From Leptodontidium sp. MPI-SDFR-AT-0119 (lineage: Eukaryota; Ascomycota; Leotiomycetes; Helotiales; Leptodontidiaceae): a stretch of 64,000 nt of DNA. Shown one piece after another: positions 45,374-57,321 of the stretch. The position numbers and the translations under genes are program-made. The notes under the pieces were generated by a model. It made no database searches and was not told the DNA's origin. It worked only from the letters and a program-made list of their open reading frames with translations. The stretch spans positions 744,001-808,000 of the forward strand of contig JAHLEZ010000003.1 in NCBI GenBank assembly GCA_020726505.1, written 5' to 3'. The stretch's first letter is position 1; each line of letters opens with the position of its first letter.

Positions 45374-46941
45374 TCAGACTTTCTCGACGCGTCTTCCGAG
45401 CATCTCCAGGTTGGAGTCTGTACATCGCGGTATCTTCGGTCGAGTACCTTCGGATTCCGACGAGCCGAAACTGGGCGCCCGAGATATCTCGGAAGCGTTG
45501 CGCTTCAGGGATGGTGACCAGGCGGTGATGATATCACCGGCCGCTGGTCGACTCGTATCTGGATCATGTGTTTCGGCATCGAGGGAAGGACCGTCCAGGA
45601 GAGGATCGTACGTCCACGATGCTTCCAATCCCGGCTTGAAAGGAGTGAAATCTCTCAGTTCAGCCCACGATATGGTGTCCTCGGCCATGGCTATGTACAA
45701 GTCGAGGATCTTCCCGCTCTCGTCGTTGACTGCACAGTTCCGTTGCAGGAAGGCGGCATCATAACTGCTTCCAACGAGGTACTCGTCGAGTTGACGCAGC
45801 ATTGGGAGACCTCTGAGGTTCTTAGCATCACACAGTCGGGCGACAAGTGGATGCCACGGGCGTCCGTGAATGATTTCCGCGAAAGCATCATTGACTGCTT
45901 TTTTAAAGGAATGGCTGTCCGTGTCTGGAATGACAAGTACTTGATGAAGACCTAGAATATGTCAGTGTATGAATTTGTAACGTGTACTGGCGATATTGCG
46001 ACTGCACGATTCTCGAAGTACGATGTTAACAAGAACTAGTAAAAGATTCACATACCTCTGGAGAGGCAACGCTTGTAGGCAGCTGTATCCTTCTCAAAAG
46101 GGAAAGGCTGTTCCGAGGTGGGAAGGAGCGATACATGGACCGTCCAGGATTGAGAACCGGATCCAACAGAGGACACTCTCTCACGGAATGATCGAATGCG
46201 CGAAGCTTCATCAGCCATCACCAGGTGTAAAGGGAACCTAGACTCGCGAGGTGTTGGACTGGGGCTCATATCAGACTCCTCCGACTTGACAGAATCTTCC
46301 GTGCTGTTGTCTACCCTCAGCGAAGGTGGTGTCGATGCCTTCCTTCGTCGACTTATCATGGAGGTATCCAAGGATGTCGACTTTTCCAAGGCGTCGACCT
46401 TATCCTCAAGCCGCATCGATGCATCATCCATTTCTTCCATCTGGTTTCGGATTCCTTGTACACTATCTTCCAGAGCCTCGATATGGTCCTCATAGTATGG
46501 CGTCCGCTTGTTCAAAATCCCTACATGCTGGAACAAACCGCTTTGGGCTCGATAGACGTTCTTGAACTCCGACTCGGTTTCTCCTCGGGTCCTATCCACG
46601 AGCTCTTCCAGACGACCAAGCCGGTCCACAAGACCACCTCTCTCGCCGCTTCTCTCCCTGTCCAGTTCCTCTTCAAGCATATCGATCTTCTTCTTCAAAG
46701 CCTCCAGCTCTCGGCGCTCGACCGATGCGCTCTCCTTCTGAGGAATATGATAACAAGCTTGATGTCCGCAGTCGCAAGTACTTCCGGCGGGAATAGCTCG
46801 ACTCAAGGCAAATCCAACACAGGCACAGCGTAGTCCCTTAACTTCTGGGTGCAACATAATATAGCGACAACCTCCCTCTGGCAGATCGGAGTCGTTGGCT
46901 CGCGCCTTCTCACGACGTGGAGGAGAGAACATGTTGCTCAT
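45374..46941 (-). CDS. Uncharacterised fungal protein with Cys/His cluster and coiled coil
   Basis: Two exons, 46056-46941 and 45374-45951 (104-bp intron), 487 aa from the ATG at 46941 (MSNMFSPPRREK). The frame is open further upstream to an ATG at 47172 (77 more residues, Pro-rich), which I consider leader. Residues about 25-65 hold a striking CACVGF...STCDCGHQACYH cluster (C-x-C, then C-x-C-G-H-x-x-C-x-x-H), probably metal-binding. Residues about 70-190 are a strong coiled coil (LEALKKKIDMLEEELDRE, LEELVDRTRGE, NQMEEMDDASMRLEDKVDAL). A basic Ser/Thr-rich linker follows, then a folded-looking C-terminal half spanning the splice (HVSLLPTSEQPFPFEKDTAAYKRC...). I do not recognise the family and assign no function. 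Confidence 0.78.
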
Positions 46942-49900
46942 GGTAGCCAGTTTTTCCGAATCGATGGCTCCAAAGGGCAATGGAAAACATGAAGGGTCAA
47001 TCGGTAGGGACTGGGAAAGTCTAGATGGTCGCAAGAGTTGCAGAGTTGCAGAGTTTTGCTTGGGGGAGTGGATCTCTGATAAAGGCAGATTGGGACTGAC
47101 CACCTTTGGGGGGGGATTGGGATTGGGGTGGGATGAAGTGGGGGTCGGCAACCCAAGACGCGCCGTAGTCAAACTCTAACAACCGGACCGAAGCGGGTTC
47201 CTGGGGCTTGGGTCGAGGATCCAGGCGCAGCCTGTTGGGCGATGCTCGTTCGCTTGTTGTGTTCTCTCTGTTTGTCTGTCTGTCTGTCTGCCAGCTAGGA
47301 ATGAGCAGAAGAAGAGGAAGGAGAAATGATGAGTGGTGGCTGGAAGGCAAGGACTGGCGGAAGACGAGTACAAGAGGGCGAGTGAGAGCAGAGTTTTTGA
47401 CGGGAGCAAGGCTCGCGCTGGCCGATCCATGCCATGGCGTGCGACGGGGGTGGGAAGAGGTGCGGGCGTTGTTTAAGATGCAAGTTTATCAGTAAAGGAG
47501 GTGTGTGAGAGGAGGAGGAGGGAGAGGGTGGAGGGGAGGTGTATGGGGGAGGGATAGGATGGGGCAGGATGAGGTGGTGCGATGGGTGAGAAGAGGTGCA
47601 GTGCAGTATCTATCGAAGGGTGGAGCTGGACGGAACGTGTGAACTGGGTACATACAATACTGACCGATAAACTGCCCTGCCCTTCCCTCTGAAGTCTGCA
47701 CTGGGCTGCATCACTGGCAGTCTTCTGCCCTGTCCTCGCCGCCTGCCAGCAAAAGCAACACCGTGCTGAATCGCTGGGCTTGGGTTGGTGCGGCCCTGTG
47801 GTTTGCTGGAGATAAGAGATCAGGGGTGCGCGCGCCGACCAGGGGTTGTCGAGTGTGGCACCATCGCACCATTCATTCATTCATTCATTGCACGACTCGT
47901 CCAAGATGTACGGAGTATCTCGCATCCCAGCAGCAGTACATTTTGGTACGGCTAGAGCGCCTGCATCCAACATCCACTCGTCTGCTGGAACACCACTCAA
48001 CACCCACTCCTCCTTGCCTGCCTGCCTGCCAGCCAGCTTGCTCATCCTGTGCTGGAACTCGACCTATTCTTTGGCTGTACAACTGTCTGATATGCTTCAT
48101 ATGTCCTTCTGATAAGAGATGACTGCGTTGAAGTGCATGCGGTACACGACTATTCCAGCCTGCAAATCATACCGGCACCCAGTCGCATCCTTGGGAATAG
48201 CACGCGAAGACGCAGCAGCCTGCAGCTAGCCTGTCTGAGTGTGTGTCTGTGTGTGTTGTCGGAGCCCCGTTCAATTGCAGCATGTGAAGATGTACCTCCG
48301 TATCTATCGATTGTGCAATTCTTGGTACTGTACGGAGCACAGCACAGTATGAAGGTACAAGGTACATACATCTCTGCACATCTACCTTAGTATGTACTAT
48401 ACGGTGCGTATCATATCTCCCACTTCCGTGTACGTACGTCGTACAATCGACCTCTCAAAGGCTTTCATGTAAAGAGCCTGTACCGGAGCGGCCGCCCCCA
48501 AGCACTTTTCTGCCAAAGTGACAACTGACCCAAAGAGAAAAAAGAAAAGATTGTGGGCTGCTCCCTCAACTTTGACTAACAAATGTACAAGCCTGAATGA
48601 CCTGGCTAGCCTAGCATCCTTCACCCGCCCGCGCACTAGCAGTGGTCGGTGGGAACGGGACGAACCGCAGCGTAGCCTGCTCCGGGCTTAAAGTAGTAGC
48701 CCTTGGGGCTCACCTCGATTCCTTCCAGAAGCTCATCCAAACATCATCGACTCCGAACAACTACAATACCGTGTCTTCATCCTCTCTGCCGTCATGGTCG
48801 ATAATATTTGACGAAAGGATCACGAAACTAGGTACCAATAGCCCCCACGCGAACGGGAAAGTGCTCAGACATTGTCCCAGTCGAGAAGGTCGTCCAAACT
48901 CTCACCTCCCACGCAAGAAGTATTTGAATATATCAGAAAGTAGCCTCTGACACGAATCTTTCTTTTTCAAAACAGCTTTCCATCCAAGCACTTGGACAGA
49001 TAAGGTGGGGGTCTGTTCAAGATTGAATGCAGACATATCCTGAATAGTTGGTTCGGAACTGCAGGTATCCTTCCAACTCAGACACAGTCATCTCCCTCTC
49101 TGCGAAGTGAGTGGTTCTCATAGAAAGTGCCTTGTCGTTGGCCTTGACGCTTGTTGGTCGTGACGAAAGGGGGCATGTGTTTTGAAATTGCGCACTGGTC
49201 GACGATCCGTCCCATCATCATCAGAAACGATGTGATGTTATTCAAGGATCGTTCCACTTTCAGCCTTGTATGAACGTCACAGAACCGTCCTGGACATCCA
49301 TATCTTGACGTGTGGTACAAAGGCTTTCCCAGAAGGATCCTTATCTCTGACTCCAGGTAGCACGATACTTCGGTACCTAATTGTCGGTGAGACTGTGATA
49401 CAAACCTAATTACTACTACCAGATTGGAAGTCCCGATACGTCGTCCGTGAACACAAAACTCCGTGTTCTTTGACTAAGGTGATAGGGTTGTACAGATACC
49501 CAGCCCCTGCATAATCTGCAACATCGCGCTGATCGAACTGATAAGTGTGGCGCCACTTCTGGAAGGCAAGGCTGGAAAGATAGAGGAGCATAAGCATGAT
49601 AATGGCAGGCAGATCCTCAGGGCCGGGGAACAGGGACAGCTCATCCACATCAAGTAGAGATCCTAGCCATTAGGTTCCGAAGCTCATGTGAATGAATCTC
49701 GAAATGGCCAATTAACAGAACCGAAACAAGACGAGCAAGAATAGCAACAAACAGAGAAAGATAAGAGTACTTCGGCGAATGTACGAGTACAACGACCAGT
49801 CTCTTACCGACAGTCTGGCGTAATTAGACTCATACCTTGCGCAAGTAACTAACGGTCTGGCAACGGGCCTATCAGATTGGACTTGAACCCTGCATAGCTG

Positions 49901-52173
49901 CAATCGGGGTCATGAATCACGCAACGTGCTCATCGCAGCCATAGCATCACATGCATTGCAGGCCGCAGGGTACATAACGCGTCGCCGAGATCCTCCATCC
50001 CATCACAGCGCTCCCTCTAATCATTCGTCATCGCAAGAAGATGATCCGGGTGACACCCTGCCTGCGGGAGGCTGGCGTTGGTAGGCACTCTGGGACTGGT
50101 GCCCCGCGAATATTCAAAGGAGTAAGGCCGAAAGATACTTAAAATGTGCTATATTCTCCCTCCCTTCATCCCGCGGGAGGCGAGCTGGTATGACAATGAG
50201 ACTGGTCTGTCTCCCGCGGGGTGGGACAGGCAGATAATTACCGCCTGTCATTGATTTGATTATTTCGCGGAACAGGAACAGCGTTTCCGGGAGGGAGGCA
50301 AGGAGACGGAAGTCACTGGTACAAGACAAGCCAAGAACATCGAATGATAACAAGAAAGATGCAGGAGAAAACAGACGGAACCAAGACGAGCTACTTGAAA
50401 TACTCCGTAGACTAGGAAGTCGATCAATGGCGATACCGTATCTCGAATGCCGCTCCGTAGCAGCTTCGCCAGTCAACCGCCACGTCGAGATAGAGATTCG
50501 GTGTGATCGAAGCCCAACGGGCGACAGTGTCTGAAAGAAAAGGGGGGCTTTTTCGGAAGGCTCTGCCACTGGTCCTAGACTGGCTTGTCCCTGGCGGTCT
50601 ATCTGGACCCTTGAAGTTGTGAGGTTGATGATCTTCACTTATCAGTACTGTTCTAAGATCGCTGGGTGGCTGTTGCGCATTCAAAGGCTTCCTCATCGGG
50701 CCTTCGTGTGACTGACTGACTCAGATAAGAGGAAGACTTCAAACTTGCTGGCTTGCATCTGGTCCGGTCTGGTCGCTGGTCGAGTCTCAGCTCAGCAGCC
50801 TCAAGTCTCCAATCTCAAATCTCACAGGAAGTCATAATAACGATCGAAATGTGCGACATGGCTCGTCAGGACCACGACTCACGATAGGTAGCGGATACAA
50901 GCAGGGATGGAAATTCCCCCACGCCTGCTGCGGTTTGTCGGACTGGACCTTCCGCCCAGCTTCTTTGGGGTCTTGGGAGATGATTGTAATAAGTTTTGTT
51001 CGCCTTTTGAAATTGCTGCTTCGATATGACGGCCAACTTGAATGTCCTTGTCGGGGGACTTTGATGTGATGGATAAATTCGAACCGGGCAAGAGCCTCGT
51101 CCTACCAAGAACCTGGAAGTTTGGAAGGAATGCCCTCACGTGACTATACTCTCATACACCCATAATTGAGGTAAGTTTGACTTCTCTTATTGTTAAATAC
51201 CTTACGATGCTAGCCGGGCTCCAAATCAGCAGGGCTCTTCAACAAAAATGAGCAAAGCAGGGAGGCAAAGAGCTCCGATATTGATAGTCATGTGATATCA
51301 ATATCCGTGACTTCATGCACATGCTTCGCCTGGATCTCGAGAGCAGGCCTCCATCAACATCCATAAAGTTGCACCAGCTAGTCCAGCCTCCCCACAATGG
51401 CCCTCGGCGACATCTGTGGCTCTTCCTATGCAAAGTCAGACTTTGAGCTCAGACTGTGAACGAGGCCAAAGAGAGCGGACGGATTCAAACTTTATGCAGC
51501 TTTTCAATCGAGTCACCTTTCGTTAACCACTGACGAGGTTTGACTGCAGGAGGTCCACATTTCAGAGTCATAATTCGAAGAAATACCTGGGCATGTTGCT
51601 TGTATCCTTTGGCTCTCTCGCTTGCAAGCCTGGAGAGCATGCAGAACCTGCAAGTTGCATGGGCCTTACCAAAAGATTGGATCAGAACGACAGCTTGAAA
51701 AACGAGGCACTCCATACACGACAGCAGAGTATATCCACATTTTCCCATTTGTTGAAAAAGGATTCAAGCGATGCCCCTCAGTCCAGTCATCCTCATGCAG
51801 GTCAGGTCAATGCTGCTCGTGATCTGGACTGTTCGAACGGCATGATTGGATCACCTCGCTGGTTGGACTGACGCGGGGCCAACCTTCCACGGCGCTTAAG
51901 CAAGCACCATCGTGAACTTAAACTCGTCGAACTCCTTCGCCCGGGGTCAAAGACCGCCAGCCTTATTTTTCCCGCTTCTCTTTCTCGGTCGTTTGGAGTT
52001 TCTCTCTATCTCATACATGCTGCATTTGCTGTTCTCGCCCTGCGTCTGTCCCGTCCTGCTTTCCTTCCTCGTATTCATATCAGCAAGGCTACGAGACTCT
52101 CAGATCCTGTTGTCAATTCGAATTCATATGCCTCTCAAGTACTCGTCGTCTGAGTTTGTAATCGACGCTCAAA
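46942..52173. other. 5.2-kb gene-poor region with microsatellites
   Basis: No gene I can support in 5.2 kb. Microsatellites: TCTG/GTCT repeats near 47269-47290, ATTC repeats 47871-47889, CCTG repeats near 48015-48030, GT-rich near 48240-48260. TACGGAG or its complement recurs at 47909, 48296, 48331, 50403 and 50453. CCCGCGGG palindromes lie near 50169 and 50213. The longest frames (leftward 50114-50638, 47473-47880) have no family features. A non-coding transcript or a long regulatory region is possible. Confidence 0.4.
47871..47889. repeat. ATTC tetranucleotide microsatellite
   Basis: About five consecutive ATTC units in the gene-poor region. Confidence 0.85.
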
Positions 52174-53452
52174 ATGGGTGAGCTTCACGGAGCTGTGTCG
52201 TCTCTCCTGGACGCATTTGCTCGCGGAATTGGAATCATCAAGGCTCAGAGGAAGCGACGGAAGAGTAGCCATATCACTATCGACCAATCGAGTAAGGCTG
52301 CGGAAACAAATCTGAGCAAGTCTTTGAAGAAGAGTCGAACGGAGGTCAGGAATGCTTATGGGAAGGACTTGAGTCGGTTTGGACCTGGATTTGCAGAAGG
52401 CGATGGTAAGCTGTCCGAATTATTACATGAAATCTTGCTTTTGGCGCATTTCCTGAGATATACTTCGATTTTGTGGGAAGGGGCAGTGTTTTGAATCTCT
52501 CTTGAGCAGCAAGTGCGAGCTCAGTGTACATTGGGAGACTCCTTGTATAGAATAGAATGTCCAACCCCGAAACAATTCAAGCTGCACACTTATGATCACA
52601 TTACTGACTTCTATTCCAGCTGAAGCTCGTTCATCCCTCCAAGCAATCATGTTCCGGCTCAATGCTGGCTTTGTTTCTGTAATCGAACGCTTCACCAAAG
52701 GTCGCTCTAGTCCAGCCGACTACCAGGTTCTCCTCAATCTCTCCAATTCCTCCCGTCTAGAAGCCATCACCACCTTCCAGCAACTCTCCTACCGCCTCTC
52801 CCAATCCTCTCTAGCTCTCCCAGCCAGTCCCCATAAAACAGGCCACAAAGCCTCAGCTACTCACCGTCGCAAGAAGAAAAGTTCCACATCGTCTTCAGGA
52901 CATTCAAAACGTAGTCATGCCCGCTCGAAGAGTGCTCCTGAATTGTCTATTTCAATCACACCATTAGGACCCGCAACTCCCGAGGGCTGGGTCCGTCCCA
53001 AAGCAGGCAGGAAGCTATCTACAGATTCCAGATCATCTGGCTCGTCCACGCCGAAGCAGCAACGTAGCCCCCCAAAGCCTCTAGCCCTCCCAGCGCCGCC
53101 ATCCGTCCCACGTCCAGCCTCAGCGACGCGCAGATCTCCACCGCCTCCTCCATATCAATCGCAACTCTCCTCTCCCAGCTCTCTCGCACCGCCTGTGCGT
53201 AAAACCGCATCTATTGCCATATCCGAGCACCCACAAAGACTTCAAGTCCGCGTATCAAAAGCCGATAAGCGCAAATCCTTCATGTCGTTCGCGTCAGACA
53301 GCACGAAGTTAGGAGAGATCCCACAGCACAAGTGGGCAAAAGGTGCAATTCCAGAGGGTGGGATATACCCTATCACGCCGTATTATCCTGTACAGCTGTA
53401 CCAAGAACCTGAGAAGCCGAGGTCGAGATTCATGAGGTTGTTTCGAAAGTGA
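52174..53452 (+). CDS. Uncharacterised basic Ser/Pro-rich fungal protein
   Basis: Two exons, 52174-52405 and 52620-53452 (214-bp intron, the second longest coding intron I read here), 354 aa. The first 150 residues look helical and folded: MGELHGAVSSLLDAFARGIGII, a basic patch QRKRRKSS, AETNLSKSLKKSRTEVRNAYGKDL, then AEARSSLQAIMFRLNAGFVSVIERF. The rest is low-complexity, rich in Ser, Pro, Arg and Lys (HRRKKKSSTSSSGHSKRSHARSK; SPPKPLALPAPPSVPRP), presumably disordered and phosphorylatable. The C-terminal YPVQLYQEPEKPRSRFMRLFRK is compact and basic. I recall similar hypothetical proteins in related fungi, without a function. Confidence 0.78.
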
Positions 53453-53909
53453 AGGTAGAGTTGAGGGTGCCTGTCAGTCAGGCTGGGCAATTGTGATGGT
53501 TTTTTTCTGTGGATTTGGGATTTGGGATTGTGTTTTCAGAGAGAGGGCTTGTGTGGATTTGGAAATGTGGATGTGGATACCTGGTACTGGATGATTATGA
53601 TTTATGACTTGTGACTTGTGCTTTATGTTTCATGTCTATGGGTGGAAAAGTTCGATATTTTGCGATATTATATATAGAGGCAACAATTATAAGACTGTTT
53701 GATCCCTTTCCTTCCTCTCTGGGCTCTCATACATCTAACAACAAACCTCAAAATTGACCGCTTATATAAAAAAGTAGAAAGATATAAATTTATACTTTTT
53801 TTTTATAAGGAAAAGTTGCTATTTAATGTCCAACTCTCCGTACCATCGTGGATGCACCTAACAATCAGGAGTTTCGTCCCCTTCGAGCTCGCAGTTGAGC
53901 ATCATCGAT
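53453..53909. other. 3' flank and A/T-rich island
   Basis: 3' UTR of the preceding gene with repeated GGATTTGGGAT/GTGGATTTGG-like runs, then a strongly A/T-rich stretch 53745-53825 next to the inverted-repeat element. No gene seen. Confidence 0.5.
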
Positions 53910-54168
53910 CGAGGCTAGCTAAGTTCATCTCCGGTGAAGCGATGACAACTCAGGTAAGTAGGTAGCCCCTGCTCTCTTTATTACCTAAATATATCAATGA
54001 ATGAGAGCCCGTTCAAAGTCGCTAAATTATTTCAGAACATTGTCTTTAAGGAAAACCCGAGCTCGGGTTTAAGTAAGCCAGCCTTAGTTTTGATCTTTAA
54101 AGTGAATTGCATACCTAGGTAGGTAGTAAAGCAACACTCCTCACCGGAGACGAATTCGGCTAGCCTCG
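53910..54168. mobile_element. MITE-like inverted-repeat element, degenerate
   Basis: Thirty-base arms at 53910-53939 and, inverted, 54139-54168 match at 25 of 30 positions (CGAGGCTAGC, TTC, TCTCCGGTGA shared). All five differences are transitions. An 18-bp perfect palindrome AAACCCGAGCTCGGGTTT lies near the centre at 54053-54070. Length 259 bp, non-coding, beside an A/T-rich island. The structure fits a small non-autonomous DNA transposon that has suffered RIP-like C-to-T mutation; no target-site duplication was identified. Confidence 0.45.
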
Positions 54169-54556
54169 CATGGCTGCGTTGGCGTTCACAAATCCAATGG
54201 CTTGCAAGAGGAGCTTTCCTGGTCAAACGGGAAGGTTACACGGCCTTGTTTGGCCAATGATTCTCATTTCATTCGCCGCCCGTAGCGAAAAGTAGATCTC
54301 GAGCCCAGAGCAAACGCGCGCCCCTTCTCTTCCTGCTTCAACATCTTAGAATCAGCTCTTTGCAGTCACTTCTTCGATACTACAACTCACATATTTGAAG
54401 GGTTTCATCTTCAAGTCAAGCCTCGTTTGTCTTAATCTCGAGTCCTTCCAAGCACGGCAAAAGGACGAGACTCTATTGTTACGGCATCGCGTGATACGAC
54501 CCAACGATTATTATTCTGGAGGAGATTAGTATCGTCCTGTTTATGACACTACCGAG
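54169..54556. other. Intergenic, promoter and leader of the VPG-motif gene
   Basis: Contains GCCGCCCGTAGCGAAAAGTAG near 54280 and a C/T-rich leader. No gene seen. Confidence 0.4.
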
Positions 54557-55943
54557 ATGGCTTCCCTCAACGGTATGTGTTCTCACTTGAGCTGTTGATC
54601 AACAGAACTTAACACGACCTGCTTTAGAAACGAACTTGGCAGCCAGACTGGGCCAACTGAATATGCAGCAAAGTTCAGGAGCCTCGTCGATTGGCCCATC
54701 AAGTAGGCCACCCAGAAATGCCAGGACATGGTCAAGGCCATCCAGAGACGATAGAATGCTACAAGGAGTCGGGAAACTGATCAGGACGATCTACGTTGAA
54801 GCTTCTGAAACCCAAGAGGAAACCTATGAGGAAGAAGTTACCATCAAGAATTACGAATCTATTGCCTCGTATAGTTGGAAAGACATCGAGCATCCAACAA
54901 TCTACGTTCCAGGTATTTCCCAATCCATCACTCAGAGAAGAATAGTAATTCAATCTAATCAAACCCCAGGTCTTCCACCCAAACTCACACCTCCAATCCT
55001 CCCAGTCCAGATTCAGAAAGACAAGCTCACGCGATCCAGGCCTCGATCTCCAGCAGCAGCAGTGGACCCCCTCTTCCAAGCTCTCCTCCACCAACATCCC
55101 AATTTCGATATGTTTCCCATCCAACTCGCGAGCGATCGCAACAGTCTCCGCAACTTTCTATCTTTCGCTTCCTCAAGTACTGGAACATGGCGCGTTGACG
55201 TGGATATGGTCAACACCACGATGTTCTTCAGCCAGTGGGAGGAATTCCGGCTCATGATGATAAACGGGCATCAGAATTCAGGGTACGGTCACGCTTTTGA
55301 GGATTGTGTCACGAGTAGAGATCCAGAATTGGAGGATAGTATACATCATGAGCGGATTGTTAGATATGAGCTTGGGGGGTTGCAGTGCTTGGTCAGATTT
55401 GAAGCTGATGCTTACTTGGATGGAGATGGAGCTGGAGATGGCGAAAGTGAAACGTACATGGCGATTCCTTCCGACGACCTTCCTGCGCCAAAGCCTTCGA
55501 GGCGGGTTATGAAACCGCCGTATAAGCTCGTTCACGTCATCTCGCATGGTCGTGGTATCGATCCAGAGCTCATTGCTGAGGTCAAATCCTGCTCGATGCA
55601 CAAGTTCAATGTCAATAAGACGCTTCCTCAGTTGTGGTTCGCTCAAACGAGACACTTGTGTATAGGCTACCATAAGGATGGGCTTGTGACAAAGCAGTTG
55701 GATATGAAGGACATGAAGGAGGAGCTCGGAAAGTGGGAGGCTAGTAACCAGGACCATTTGAAGAATATGGTTCGTGTGATTAGAGAGATTCGGGAGATCG
55801 CTATGACTGCGAGGAAGTGTACCGTTGTTTGTACGAAGGTCAATGGAGTGAAGTGCTTGAAGGTTTTTAAGAGGACGAGGGGTGACTTGGTGATTCGTCC
55901 AGAGGTTTTGGAACGGTGCTGGAGGACTGCGGGAGAATCTTGA
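54557..55943 (+). CDS. Uncharacterised conserved fungal protein (SYxW...PTIxVPG family)
   Basis: Three exons: 54557-54572 (16 nt), 54628-54912, 54970-55943; 424 aa. The second intron (57 bp, TCTAATC branch site) is 3n and stop-free, so it would be missed by frame alone; removing it gives PTIYVPGLPPKLTPP, matching the SYNW..PTI.VPG.PP.W.PP pattern I recall in fungal proteins that pipelines often label geranylgeranyl pyrophosphate synthetase. No prenyl-transferase DDxxD motif is visible, so I would not use that name. The C-terminal two thirds look like a folded domain (DMVNTTMFFSQWEEFRLMM, ERIVRYELGGLQCLVRFEADAY, ELIAEVKSCSMHK, LPQLWFAQTRHLCIGYH), compatible with a nuclease-like or decapping-like fold, which is speculation. 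Confidence 0.8.
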
Positions 55944-57321
55944 TTCTGCTGGGAGGGTGATTAGAAGTTAGTTCTGGAGCGTTGTCTTCAGAACAACGAG
56001 TTGATCAAGACCAAATTGAAAGATCTACTTGGAACTTTGGCATCATACTTTGGCATCATACTTTGTCCAAGAACTCCTTCACAAGATTTTCAGTCATGCT
56101 CGTACTCTCTACGCTTGCTGGTACTGAAATTAACGAGCAATATTCCTATGGCTAAGCTCATCGAAGAATTTGAAACCCACAAGGCCAAATCTGGCAGCAA
56201 AATCTCGACTTGGTGTTGGAACGACCATGGGGAGTAAAGCCCCCAATGGCAATTTGAATGAAGATTAAAGTCGCAGAAATACGTCAAGACATTGGTATCG
56301 GACACATACGGCGAAACAAACCCATTATTGTGGGATCTCTTTGGGGAAATGGGACTGTGACTTGGAATTGGAATTGGGGCAATTAGTAGGTTTGGACCCA
56401 AGATTCCTGAAGTGGATAAACGACTTCCTGTTTAATGCACTGCACCAGTTCCAGGAATCGATGCCCCGATCGTTCAAATTCAAGACCAACACCACCGCCG
56501 AACATCAACTACGTCAACAATGTCAACAAACTTCTCCACACCCCTCTGCGCATAACTGTCAGATGAACTTCGGAAATGCAAAACGGTTGTTATATATGCG
56601 CGAAAGGGCTTCATATATGGCATGACTGTCCTCAACCTCAAATGTTGCAGTTCCGGTCAGCAAATGCCGTTGGCTGACCAGCCGCTCACCTTTGTTGACT
56701 TAGGCTCGCTTGTGCTGCCAAGCCGCAACCTCAACATGCACACAATCCTCACGACCCAGAATTGATCACGATTAAACTGGCATCTCTGGTCATTCGAATC
56801 ATCATTTTTCATTTCAATCTTTATTTTCCTACTGCGTATGGGCATGGAGGTACGGAATGTCAGTGCACGTCCACCCTTGGGGTGAATCTGGGGGAAATGG
56901 TCGTCCCCAAGCCCTAGCCCCGCTCCCTTTTACCTTTCAAGCGAGCTTTTCCGTGGGCAATTGACGTTCAACAATACAATGCCCAGCCTCCCCCTTTTTC
57001 TGATTGGGTCCCCGTGGTTTACAATAGGAAAGCCGCCCACAATAGCAGCACAACACCAGGACAGAAGAATAGCAACGAAATATCCTCACGAACTTCTCGC
57101 CAGATTGCCGAACTACAAATATCCCCAGCTCCCATTTACTTTCTTGCTTTCCACTTTTTGCTTCTTCGTTTCTTCAACTACGTCGCACACATACACACCA
57201 ACTTTCTTCACACTTTACACTTCATCCAAACTTTCTTCAAACACTACACTACACTACACTATACTTCCAATCCACTTTCTTCTACCTTCAATTCAAAAAC
57301 CATTCTGCTACTATATTCAAA
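55944..57321. other. Intergenic, promoter and leader of KS-repeat gene
   Basis: 1.38 kb. A 13-bp direct repeat (ACTTTGGCATCAT twice, 56034-56059), otherwise short frames only. The leader just before the start is C/A/T-rich with ACACT pentamers near 57240-57260. Confidence 0.45.

Noticed and set aside
49800..49930. tRNA-like T-loop (GGGTTCAAGTCC on the minus strand)
   Set aside because: The surrounding sequence does not form the T stem or a cloverleaf; only the loop resembles a tRNA.
50114..50638. Leftward 174-aa open frame in the gene-poor region
   Set aside because: No family features; overlaps other frames of similar length on the opposite strand.
6045..51135. Scattered CACGTG sites (near 6050, 9690, 22870, 35120, 38524, 44283, 51128)
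   Set aside because: About nine were noticed; chance expectation in 64 kb is of the same order, so no general enrichment is claimed. Only the fused pair at 29335 is kept.
54557..55943. Geranylgeranyl diphosphate synthase label for the VPG-motif protein
   Set aside because: No DDxxD motifs or prenyltransferase fold signature; the name seems to be a propagated database label.
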